Shown: in pieces, positions 52,093 to 61,063 of the stretch
Layout: each line of letters starts with the position of its first letter
Position numbering within the stretch: the first letter of the stretch is position 1
Assembly (NCBI RefSeq): GCF_019443745.1
Contig: NZ_CP050948.1
Span: forward strand, 868,001 to 932,000
Source: Iamia sp. SCSIO 61187
GTDB lineage: Bacteria; Actinomycetota; Acidimicrobiia; Acidimicrobiales; Iamiaceae
DNA length: 64,000 nt
Reading direction: 5' to 3'
Made by a program: the position numbers and the translations under genes
The notes under the pieces: model-generated
Told to the model about the DNA's origin: nothing
Databases searched by the model: none
What the model saw: the letters and a program-made list of their open reading frames with translations, nothing else

Positions 52093-53241
52093 TCAAGCGG
52101 TGGCCGCAACGACCTGTGCGTAAGCCTCTGATGGTGTCAGGTAGCCGAGGGTCTTGCGCGGACGGCCGTTGAGGCTCCGCTGGATCTCGACGAGTTCGGA
52201 AGCGGAGACCTTCGAGAGGTCGGTGCCCTTGGGCAAGTACTGACGAAGGAGACCGTTGGTGTTCTCGTTCGAGCCGCGCTGCCAGGGCGAGTGCGGATCG
52301 CAGAAGTAGATCGGGATGCCTGTCGCCGTCGTGAAGCTGGCGTGGGTCGACATCTCGGCTCCTTGATCCCAGGTGATCGACCGGACGAGCTCGTCGGGCA
52401 GCGTGGCGATGGCCTTGCGCATCGCCTTCTCGACGGTCACTGCCGACCGGTCGCCGTCGAGGTGCAGGAGGAGCACGAGGCGGGTGGTGCGCTCGACGAG
52501 GGTGCCGACAGCGCTGCGGCTGGCTTCGCCGAGGATGAGGTCGCCTTCCCAGTGACCCGGCACGGCGCGGTCGTCGGCTTCGGCGGGTCGCTCGGAGATG
52601 TTGACCATCCCGGGAATGCGCCCTCGCCCGTCGACGGTGCCGCGCTTCTTGCGACTGGCCCGGCCCGAGCGGAGGCATCGGGCCAGTTCACGCCGGAGTT
52701 CTCCTCGGCCCTGGACGAACAGCGACTGGTAGATCGTCTCGTGACTCACCCGCATCTCCGGGTCGTCCGGGAAGTCCAACGGTAAGCGTCGAGCGATCTC
52801 GTCGGGCGACCACAGCTCCTCGAGCCGCTTGGTCACCTCATCGAGCAGCCGGCCGGCTCCGAGCTTGCAGGGCTTCGGTCGTCGGGCGGCGTGGCGGGCG
52901 CGCTGGTGGGCGGCCCAGGCCGAGTAGCCCTGGCGGCCGCCGTTGGCGGCAACCTCGCGGGTCACCACCGACGGGACCCGACCGATCGCCCGGGCGATCG
53001 CGCTGAGCGAGTCGCCGGCGCGGATGCCGACGAAGATCTCCTCGCGATCAGCGATGCTCAAACAGCCCGGGCGCGGTTCCCACGTGTCGGGGACCCCGGT
53101 TGTGAACCGGCCGTCGCGGACCATGAGCCCGACCATCGGCGCGGTGCAGCCGATCTCCCTGGCGATGTCGACGAGCCGCCACCCACGGCCTCGGAGTCGG
53201 AACGCAAGCTGCTTCTGCTCGTGGGTGAGGATTCCGGCCAT
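52093..53241 (-). CDS. IS30-family transposase (copy C)
   Basis: Identical 382-residue transposase. Confidence 0.9.
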   Translation of the reverse strand: MAGILTHEQKQLAFRLRGRGWRLVDIAREIGCTAPMVGLMVRDGRFTTGVPDTWEPRPGCLSIADREEIFVGIRAGDSLSAIARAIGRVPSVVTREVAANGGRQGYSAWAAHQRARHAARRPKPCKLGAGRLLDEVTKRLEELWSPDEIARRLPLDFPDDPEMRVSHETIYQSLFVQGRGELRRELARCLRSGRASRKKRGTVDGRGRIPGMVNISERPAEADDRAVPGHWEGDLILGEASRSAVGTLVERTTRLVLLLHLDGDRSAVTVEKAMRKAIATLPDELVRSITWDQGAEMSTHASFTTATGIPIYFCDPHSPWQRGSNENTNGLLRQYLPKGTDLSKVSASELVEIQRSLNGRPRKTLGYLTPSEAYAQVVAATA

Positions 53242-53309
53242 GGCGCTGCTCCTGTGATCGAGGTGCTCGGATCGTCACAGGACCGGTGCGCCCACCGGTG
53301 GATTCCGCC

Positions 53310-53596
53310 ATCGCGTTCGCCCGACGCAGCTCGCGGTTCTCGGCCTCGAGCGCCTTGATCTTCGCTGCGTCCTCCGACGACGTCCCAGCCTTCAGGCCCT
53401 CATCGATGTCGGCCTGCTTGACCCACTTCCGCACCGTCTCGACCCCGTAGCCGAGTTGGCTCGCGACCCGCTGGATCGTCCCGTGGTCGGTGCCCAGCTC
53501 CCGGCGCAGCTGACGCACCAGCCGCACCGCCTGAGCCTTCTCCTCCGGCGAGTACCGACGCGTCGTCGGCTTCCCCGGCCTGATGTCCTTCGGCAT
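53310..53596 (-). pseudogene. IS3 orfA cut by IS30 (copy C)
   Basis: Same truncation; ATG 53596, tail displaced to 52028-52085. Confidence 0.85.
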
Positions 53597-53654
53597 GACT
53601 CCATCCTCGTTTCCAAGGTCAGGAGCCTCCAACGAACCCAGGGCGGTTCAGTCC

Positions 53655-53888
53655 TCACGCGACCTGGTCGTCGGGGTCGTGGGTGGTGGCGGACTGGAGG
53701 AGCTGGCGGATGGCCGAGCGAGGGACGCGGACGCTGCGGCCGATCTCGATGCAGGGGAGCCCGACGCGTCCGCCGGTGGCGCGCCACTTGCGGGAGAGGG
53801 TGTAGGCGGCGTTGCGGCTGATGCGCAGGATCGCTGCGGCCTCCTCGATGGTGAGGACCTCGTCGTCGATGGGGGTCTCGGTGGTCAT
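53655..53888 (-). CDS. Excisionase/AlpA-like helix-turn-helix protein
   Basis: A 77-residue protein. VLTIEEAAAILRISRNAAYTLSRKWRATGGRVGLPCIEIGRSVRVPRSAIRQLL is a MerR-like/excisionase (HTH_17) domain. Such proteins direct excision or regulate mobilisation genes. It lies 71 bp downstream of the relaxase gene on the same strand; the IS copy C end touches its stop region (two bases from the insertion). Confidence 0.82.
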   Translation of the reverse strand: MTTETPIDDEVLTIEEAAAILRISRNAAYTLSRKWRATGGRVGLPCIEIGRSVRVPRSAIRQLLQSATTHDPDDQVA

Positions 53889-55527
53889 GGGGATGCCTCC
53901 TGGGGTGAGCCGTGTGCATGTAGGCCGCGATCAGGGCCCGAAATCGACAGGAAATCCGGCTACCGGCTCACGGCCTGCCCGGTGGCAGCTGGTTCGGCTG
54001 GGTGGGCGAGCTCCCAGGCGGTGAGCTCGCCGGTGGATCGGTGCAGCCGTTCTGCCACTGCGACGTCGGCGGGTGCGGGTGGGACGCGGGGGAGGGCTTC
54101 GCCGTCGAGGGGGTCGCTCGCTGCGGTCAGGTAGAGGTGGTTCTCGTCGCGGCCGCGGGTGATGTCGACGTAGGTCTCGGCGCGGGTGGCGGTGGCATCG
54201 ACTCGGCTGGTGGAAACGGATCGAGTCGAGCCCTGCACGGCGTAGCTGGTGAGCGCGTAGGCGTGGTCGATGCCGACCTCGGGCCGACTGGCGGCGGTGC
54301 GGTGCAGGTCGAAGAACCGGCGGGGGAGGTCGATGACGCCGATGCCGTCGAAGTCCACGGTCACCGTGTCGTTGCGGGGCGTGTCGGGCTCGCGGTGGAC
54401 AGCGACGATCGTGCCGAGGGCGCCGTTGCGGACGTACGCCTTGGGGTTGCCGGCCACGTGGAGAGTGCGGTTAGGGGCGCGGGCGGTGACGCGGTCGCCG
54501 ACGGCGAAGGTCCGATCCCCGCTGGCGGGGATCTCGTCTGCCCCGAGCTCGCCGTTGACTCGTCGAAGGAGGTGGGCGAGGCGGTTGAGCTGGCGACGGG
54601 TGGCGTTGCGCCGATCGACCATGGGATGGTCGTCACCGTTGCGGTGGGCGTCCCACCAGCGGCCCAGCACGTGGCGGTACATGGTGAGGTCGTCACCGAC
54701 GACGTGGAGGTGACCGGCAGCGGCGAGGTGGTCGAAGGCTTCGTCGATGTGGCCTTGGCGGAGCGCTTCGGCGGCGGCGCGGTCGTCCGGGTGTTGGAGT
54801 CGGTGGGTGGTGCTCAGCTCGGGGGTGAGGGCCGGGTGGCGTTCGCACAGCACGCGGAACATGCCCCCGGCGGCGATCGCGCCGTGCTGAGCAGGGTCAC
54901 CTATGAACCGGATCGACGCTCCGGTGTCGGCGACCATGCTCATGAAGGTGTCCAGCGCCCGGTCGTGCAGCGTCGATGCCTCGTCGATCACGAGCACGGT
55001 GCGGGCGTCGAGGGGCGGGTGCTCAGGGTCGGTGTGGGCGAGGTACCAGGCAACGGTCTCGCACTCGATCCCGGTCGCGGCGGCAAGGGTTCGGGCGGCC
55101 TCGCCCTTCACTGCGGCACCGACCACCCGGTAGCCGGCGGCACGCCAGGCCTCCGCGCAGGCGGCAACGGTGGTGGTCTTGCCGGTGCCGGCGCGACCGA
55201 TGGCGGTCTGGAAGCGATGGCCGCCCTGGCACCACGAAATCACCAGGTCGCGTTGCTCCTGGGTGAGGTGCGGGTTCTCGGCGAGGGCGCCGGCGAGTTG
55301 GTGGTCGCTGACGACGTGGGTGGCTTCGTGGCGGCCGGCCCGGAATCGAGCCGTGATCCGGTTCTGGACTTCGAGCATCTCGCTCGTGGTGAACAACGGG
55401 TCGTCGGTGTCGTTGAGGCACACGACCCGATCCGAGGCGAGGAACGCGTCGGTCAACTCGAGGACCTCCGCTGTGAACCGCCCTGGGTTCGTTGGAGGCT
55501 CCTGACCTTGGAAACGAGGATGGAGTC

Positions 55528-55814
55528 ATGCCGAAGGACATCAGGCCGGGGAAGCCGACGACGCGTCGGTACTCGCCGGAGGAGAAGGCTCAGGCGGTGC
55601 GGCTGGTGCGTCAGCTGCGCCGGGAGCTGGGCACCGACCACGGGACGATCCAGCGGGTCGCGAGCCAACTCGGCTACGGGGTCGAGACGGTGCGGAAGTG
55701 GGTCAAGCAGGCCGACATCGATGAGGGCCTGAAGGCTGGGACGTCGTCGGAGGACGCAGCGAAGATCAAGGCGCTCGAGGCCGAGAACCGCGAGCTGCGT
55801 CGGGCGAACGCGAT
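55528..55814 (+). pseudogene. IS3 orfA cut by IS30 (copy D)
   Basis: ATG 55528; HTH region and start of the zipper up to LRRAN, then IS30. Excising the 1,224-bp unit and one GAT restores RANAILKSASAFFAAELDRPS, the normal OrfA end (tail now at 57039-57096). This is the direct proof of the nesting. Confidence 0.88.
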
Positions 55815-55882
55815 GGCGGAATCCACCGGTGGGCGCACCGGTCCTGTGACGATCCGAGCACCTCGATCACAGGAGCAGCGCC

Positions 55883-57031
55883 ATGGCCGGAATCCTCACC
55901 CACGAGCAGAAGCAGCTTGCGTTCCGACTCCGAGGCCGTGGGTGGCGGCTCGTCGACATCGCCAGGGAGATCGGCTGCACCGCGCCGATGGTCGGGCTCA
56001 TGGTCCGCGACGGCCGGTTCACAACCGGGGTCCCCGACACGTGGGAACCGCGCCCGGGCTGTTTGAGCATCGCTGATCGCGAGGAGATCTTCGTCGGCAT
56101 CCGCGCCGGCGACTCGCTCAGCGCGATCGCCCGGGCGATCGGTCGGGTCCCGTCGGTGGTGACCCGCGAGGTTGCCGCCAACGGCGGCCGCCAGGGCTAC
56201 TCGGCCTGGGCCGCCCACCAGCGCGCCCGCCACGCCGCCCGACGACCGAAGCCCTGCAAGCTCGGAGCCGGCCGGCTGCTCGATGAGGTGACCAAGCGGC
56301 TCGAGGAGCTGTGGTCGCCCGACGAGATCGCTCGACGCTTACCGTTGGACTTCCCGGACGACCCGGAGATGCGGGTGAGTCACGAGACGATCTACCAGTC
56401 GCTGTTCGTCCAGGGCCGAGGAGAACTCCGGCGTGAACTGGCCCGATGCCTCCGCTCGGGCCGGGCCAGTCGCAAGAAGCGCGGCACCGTCGACGGGCGA
56501 GGGCGCATTCCCGGGATGGTCAACATCTCCGAGCGACCCGCCGAAGCCGACGACCGCGCCGTGCCGGGTCACTGGGAAGGCGACCTCATCCTCGGCGAAG
56601 CCAGCCGCAGCGCTGTCGGCACCCTCGTCGAGCGCACCACCCGCCTCGTGCTCCTCCTGCACCTCGACGGCGACCGGTCGGCAGTGACCGTCGAGAAGGC
56701 GATGCGCAAGGCCATCGCCACGCTGCCCGACGAGCTCGTCCGGTCGATCACCTGGGATCAAGGAGCCGAGATGTCGACCCACGCCAGCTTCACGACGGCG
56801 ACAGGCATCCCGATCTACTTCTGCGATCCGCACTCGCCCTGGCAGCGCGGCTCGAACGAGAACACCAACGGTCTCCTTCGTCAGTACTTGCCCAAGGGCA
56901 CCGACCTCTCGAAGGTCTCCGCTTCCGAACTCGTCGAGATCCAGCGGAGCCTCAACGGCCGTCCGCGCAAGACCCTCGGCTACCTGACACCATCAGAGGC
57001 TTACGCACAGGTCGTTGCGGCCACCGCTTGA
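55883..57031 (+). CDS. IS30-family transposase (copy D)
   Basis: Identical 382-residue transposase, here on the plus strand. The stop lies 7 bp before the nested unit's right end. Confidence 0.9.
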   Translation: MAGILTHEQKQLAFRLRGRGWRLVDIAREIGCTAPMVGLMVRDGRFTTGVPDTWEPRPGCLSIADREEIFVGIRAGDSLSAIARAIGRVPSVVTREVAANGGRQGYSAWAAHQRARHAARRPKPCKLGAGRLLDEVTKRLEELWSPDEIARRLPLDFPDDPEMRVSHETIYQSLFVQGRGELRRELARCLRSGRASRKKRGTVDGRGRIPGMVNISERPAEADDRAVPGHWEGDLILGEASRSAVGTLVERTTRLVLLLHLDGDRSAVTVEKAMRKAIATLPDELVRSITWDQGAEMSTHASFTTATGIPIYFCDPHSPWQRGSNENTNGLLRQYLPKGTDLSKVSASELVEIQRSLNGRPRKTLGYLTPSEAYAQVVAATA

Positions 57032-57095
57032 ACCCGCCGATCTTGAAGTCGGCGTCGGCTTTCTTCGCGGCGGAGCTCGACCGCCCGTCGAAGTG

Positions 57096-58013
57096 ATGGT
57101 CGACTACATCGATCGCCATCGTGGCGAGTTCGGGGTCGAGCCCATTTGCAGGGTGCTGCAGATGGCTCCGAGCACCTACTACGCGGCCAAGCGCCGCCAG
57201 CTCGAGCCCTCGGCGAGGGCTCGGCGCGACGCAGTGTTGATGCCGATCCTGCTCGCGTTGTGGGTGGCGAACCGGAAGGTCTACGGCGCCCACAAGCTCT
57301 GGCTCGCCGCTCGGCGGGCCGGTCACGAGATCGGCCGGGACCAGACGGCCCGGTTGATGCGCGAGCTCGGCATCGCCGGCGTGTCACGGCGGCGCAAGCG
57401 GGTCTTCACCACCGTCGCCGACCCGGACGCGGTCCGGGCGCCGGATCTGGTGCGCCGGAACTTCAACGCGGACCGGCCCGACGCTCTGTGGGTGACCGAC
57501 TTGACCTACGTCCCGACCCGGTCCGGGATGGCGTACGTGTGCTTCATCGTGGACGCGTTCAGCCGCCGCATCGTGGGCTGGCGGGTGGCGTCGAACATGC
57601 GCACCGAGATGGTGCTCGACGCCTTGGAGATGGCCCGGCGCTCACGCGGCGGCCGCCGGCTCGTCGGGCTGATCGCACACGCCGATGCCGGGTCGCAGTT
57701 CACCTCGGTGCGGTTCACCGAGCGCCTCGACGAGATCGGCGCCCGGCCATCGATCGGGACCGTCGCCGACTCCTACGACAACGCTCTGGCCGAGACGACC
57801 AACGGTCTCTACAAGACCGAATGCGTCTACGGACCCGACGCCCCACGGCCCTGGGACGACGTCGACGAGCTCGAGCTGGCCACGTTGTCGTGGGTGCACT
57901 GGTTCAACGAGCAGCGCCTTCATGGCCACTGCGGCCACCGGCCGCCCGCCGAGCTCGAAGCAGCCTTCTACGCTGCCCAACAAGCCGACCCCACCGGGGT
58001 TGGAATCCAATAG
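57096..58013 (+). CDS. IS3-family transposase OrfB (copy D)
   Basis: Identical OrfB. ATG 57096 overlaps the TGA that ends the orfA tail. The frame is open back to TTG 57015 inside the IS30 unit, so transcription from the IS30 gene could express OrfB. Confidence 0.85.
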   Translation: MVDYIDRHRGEFGVEPICRVLQMAPSTYYAAKRRQLEPSARARRDAVLMPILLALWVANRKVYGAHKLWLAARRAGHEIGRDQTARLMRELGIAGVSRRRKRVFTTVADPDAVRAPDLVRRNFNADRPDALWVTDLTYVPTRSGMAYVCFIVDAFSRRIVGWRVASNMRTEMVLDALEMARRSRGGRRLVGLIAHADAGSQFTSVRFTERLDEIGARPSIGTVADSYDNALAETTNGLYKTECVYGPDAPRPWDDVDELELATLSWVHWFNEQRLHGHCGHRPPAELEAAFYAAQQADPTGVGIQ

Positions 58014-59969
58014 CCCGAGCCTCCACCAGACCCAGGGCGGTTCACTGCGCCGCCGAGGAGCGGCTGGGCGACGCCGTCGGCGTCGGGGACGCCGAGGTTG
58101 GCGATGGCGGTGATGGCGTCGACGCGTGTGAACACCGATCCCCCGGCGCAGATGCCATCGGGGTCCGCGAGCAGGTCGAATACGACATCCCGCTGGGTCG
58201 CCCGCTGGCTGTCCCGCTGGGTAGCCGGTTGGCTGAGCCGGTCGATGTCGTCGCTGGTCAGCCCGCATGCGGCAGCACGCTCCCGCCACCGGGCGACCAG
58301 GTCGTCGGCTGGTGTGTGGTTCTTCGCCGGGCGGGTGCGCAACACGATGTGCTCGACCTCACTGGGATGAGCTCCCCGGCCGATCTCGGCCTCCAACTCC
58401 CGGAGGGCGTCGTCGATCTCGTTGCGGCGCTTGGAGAACTCCGAGACGACCTTGGGGCTGATCCCGTCGATCTCCCACCCGGACTTGCGGCCGGGCCGCC
58501 AATCGATGTCGAGACGCTCGGCGAGGTGGTGCCGCATCTCGGCGGTGGCCAGCGCCGAGGCGGCGTGGGCGTTCTGGTAGAGGCACCGCGACCACAGCGA
58601 CCGGTGCGAACCGTCGGGGGCTGTCACGGTGTTCATCACGACGTTGTGGTGGTGCGGGAACGGGTCGAGCGCCCGCGAGGTCAGGTGTCGGAACGACGCA
58701 ACCATCAGCCCCTCGGCCGGCACCGGTTCGCCGTCGATGCGGCCGACGGCGCGGTCCTCGAGCCAGCCGAGGGCCCAGTCGTTGCCCGCTTGGATCGAGC
58801 CGAGGACTGCCTCCCGGGTCGCGGCCTCGCCGAGCAGGGCCAGGACGCCGAGGCTCTTCTCGGTGGTCAGCGTGAGGTCGTACGCGACCCTCACCGCCGG
58901 AGGTCGACGTCGTTCGAGGAACTCGGCCAGGCGCTCGCGGGTGACCAACCATCGGTTCTTCGTCCCGCGGTGCGCCTCCAGGTAGGCGTGTCGAGGCTGA
59001 CGACCGGCGGCCACGGCCTGGTCGATCTCATCGCTGTGGTCCTCGTGATAGCGGGCCACGCCGCGCAGGTACTGGGCAGTCACCCCGGCGAGCCGGGCGG
59101 CCTCACTGATCGACAATTGGTCCTGGGGTGCGCCAAGCGAACGGATCGCATCGGGGGTCACGCCTTCTTCGCGAGCAAGCCGGCACCGGGAGAGCTCAGC
59201 CTCGGTGACCCATCGAGAACCGTCGGCGTCGACGAAGGGAACGAGGAACGACGCCTGTGGCTCCTCGGCATCGGTGCTGGTCAGTGGGGGTTGCAGGCCC
59301 TCAACGGGATAGCCAGCGGGATACCCGGCGGGAGGGGTTGGAGCGCTGGCAGTACTTGCTCCGAACAGGGTGGTGACTGCCCTGCGAGTACCAGCGTCGA
59401 GCAGCCGCTCCACCTCGCGCTGGGCCACGTCCAGCACCGCGGCCGCGTCAGCGACATCGAAGAGGGGCTCATTGCCGGGTCCGAGCCGCGAGTGGTTCCC
59501 TGACCCGAGCGTCGGTCGCCTGCCAGCGGAACCTTGCGCGGTGATCAGCCGCTCGCCGGTGTGCGGGTCCCGACCTGCGAGAACCGAGGCGAAGTCGTCA
59601 CGTGCGACAGCTCCCGCTAGTCCTGCGGCCGCAGAGGATCGACCGAGCCACCGGCCGGGTTCCTCGCCCGCGTCGGCGTAGTAGCGCTCGGGTCCGGACG
59701 TGCCGCCAGCCGCGGTTCCAGGGGCCGGGTTGCCCTTCGTCCCGGGTGGTTGGAGGTAGCGGACGATCGAGTCGACGACTCGGGCCGTGTCGGCCCGGCC
59801 GCCGCCGAGGGGGGTGACGGTGAACTTCACGACGAACCGCCAACCGGACAGCCAACAGGTTTCCCAGAGGGAAACCTGTCAATGTGTGCGCGCCAGACCT
59901 GCCGTTCAGGAGCGACGACGGTCGCCGGACGGGGCGGGCTTCCGGGAGAGCCGGGACGGCGCTTGAGGC

Positions 59970-60590
59970 TCATCGCCCGAGGGCCTGCTGATGTCCGTTC
60001 AGGGCGATCTCGGGTTGGGTAGCCCGTTGGCGAAACCGCTCGAGGTCGACCGTCGTCGCGGTCACCTTCGACCGGTGCTCGGCGACGCTTTCGAAGCCCT
60101 CGAGGTGCGCGGTGAACAACTGCTCGTGAGCCGAGCGGGTCCACTTCGGAACTCGCTCGAGCTGCCGGGGCTGGAGTGGCGCTACCTCGAGGAACACGTC
60201 GAGCCCGCCGGCCCGATCCGGCCGGGCGAGACCGAACCGCACAAGACGGTCCATCGTCGACGCCAGCCGGCTGTTCGGCCCGGTGCCGGCGCCGAGGCCG
60301 AGCGACTGACTGAACTCGCTCGCGGGGAGCTCTGCGGGGACCTGATGTCGCCACAGTTCGGGCAGCCGGCGCAGCAGCAGCGTGGCGCTGGGTCCGATGA
60401 CGGCCGACCAGCACTGCTCGACGTAGGTGTCAGTCAGGTCGAACCCAACCTGTCGGACCCGAGGATCCGGATGGTTGACAGGAGCGAAGACAAGATCACG
60501 ATCACGTTCCATGCCCCTGTAGGCCGCGAAACGCTCCGGTTCCCGCGCAGAAGCTTGCTCCTCCCAGGCCCCATTCGGTGGCGGTGACAC
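59970..60590 (-). CDS. Hypothetical protein upstream of the relaxase, winged-helix-like
   Basis: A 206-residue protein (ATG 60590; a later ATG at 60512 begins MERDRDLVFAPVNHPDPRV). Central VPAELPASEFSQSLGLGAGTGPNSRLASTMDRLVRFGLARPDRAG has the look of a winged-helix DNA-binding segment, and VPKWTRSAHEQLFTAHLEGF follows. It lies 139 bp upstream of the relaxase on the same strand; proteins of this type often accompany TrwC relaxases in actinobacterial elements. A replication or mobilisation role is a guess. Confidence 0.6.
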   Translation of the reverse strand: MSPPPNGAWEEQASAREPERFAAYRGMERDRDLVFAPVNHPDPRVRQVGFDLTDTYVEQCWSAVIGPSATLLLRRLPELWRHQVPAELPASEFSQSLGLGAGTGPNSRLASTMDRLVRFGLARPDRAGGLDVFLEVAPLQPRQLERVPKWTRSAHEQLFTAHLEGFESVAEHRSKVTATTVDLERFRQRATQPEIALNGHQQALGR

Positions 60591-60633
60591 CTACCCGGCG
60601 TTTCGGGGCAGGGTCCGCGCTACTGGTGGAGCG

Positions 60634-61017
60634 TCAGCCCGACGACGCTGTCCCCTCCTGCGTCGCACGGACGTCGAGGTCAGACAGCAAGCCGTCGAGC
60701 ACGCCGATCGCAGCCAGGATGATCTTCCGGATCTCACCATCCCGGGCCTCGTCGATGGCGCCGCCCCGGTGCTTTACGGTGCGGCGCTCGACGTTCAGAG
60801 CACGTAGTGCAGCGAGGTCCTCCGGCCCGACCACCTGCCTCGACTCGGCTCGCTCCATCAGCGTCGCCCAGTTCACGCTCTGCCCTGCTCCGAGGACATG
60901 CCGCAGCACGATCTCGGATCCCGAGTGGATCTCCTCGATGGCGATCTCGTGCGGAACGTTGTCTACGAGCCAGCCGTTGACAATCTCGTCGCACACTCGC
61001 AGTCGAGGCTCAGACAC
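60634..61017 (-). CDS. Hypothetical protein
   Basis: A 127-residue protein from GTG 61017, whose start overlaps the stop of the disrupted upstream gene (GTGTCTGAG). It reads SEPRLRVCDEIVNGWLVDNV, then a helical middle (VNWATLMERAESRQVVGPED) and RRTVKHRGGAIDEARDGEIRKIILAAIGVLDGLL. No family is recognised. It was part of an operon with the gene split by IS256, so its expression is now probably altered. Confidence 0.6.
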   Translation of the reverse strand: MSEPRLRVCDEIVNGWLVDNVPHEIAIEEIHSGSEIVLRHVLGAGQSVNWATLMERAESRQVVGPEDLAALRALNVERRTVKHRGGAIDEARDGEIRKIILAAIGVLDGLLSDLDVRATQEGTASSG

Positions 61018-61063
61018 GCCATCCGGCAAAGGCAGGTTTGGCCAGAAGAATCGGCCCGGGGGT

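Larger units (their letters stand above)
51080..53650 (-). mobile_element. Chimeric IS30-in-IS3 element, copy C
   Basis: The same 2,571-bp unit; 3-bp duplication GTC (51077-51079 and 53651-53653). Nested IS30 unit 52086-53309. Inserted between the gene remnant and an excisionase-like gene. Confidence 0.93.
55474..58044 (+). mobile_element. Chimeric IS30-in-IS3 element, copy D (inverted orientation)
   Basis: The same 2,571 bp in the opposite orientation to copies A-C, with a 3-bp duplication CTG (55471-55473 and 58045-58047). Nested IS30 unit 55815-57038 has imperfect inverted ends (GGCGGAATCCACCGGTGG / CCACCGCTTGAACCCGCC) and a GAT duplication (55812-55814, 57039-57041). Interrupts the relaxase gene. 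Confidence 0.93.
53960..59830 (-). pseudogene. MobF-type relaxase-helicase (TrwC/TraA-like), split by chimeric IS copy D
   Basis: N-terminal part (59830-58048): MKFTVTPLGGGRADTARVVD, ERYYADAGEEPGRWLG (relaxase active-site Tyr region) and PFPHHHNVVMNTV, the three-His metal site of TrwC relaxases. C-terminal part (55473-53960): AIGRAGTGKTTTVAACAEAW (Walker A), VLVIDEASTLHDRAL (Walker B), FIGDPAQHGAIAAGGMF and SYAVQGSTRSVSTSRVD, a superfamily 1 helicase. Removing the IS and one CTG gives one open frame of 1,099 codons (LGGA-AEVLELTDAF). It would nick oriT and unwind DNA for conjugative transfer; as it stands the two domains are separated. Confidence 0.92.

Noticed and set aside
57146-59503. 785-codon open frame running through IS copy D and the relaxase region on plus
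   Set aside because: It is a shadow: it crosses the IS boundary and is antisense to the clear relaxase frame.
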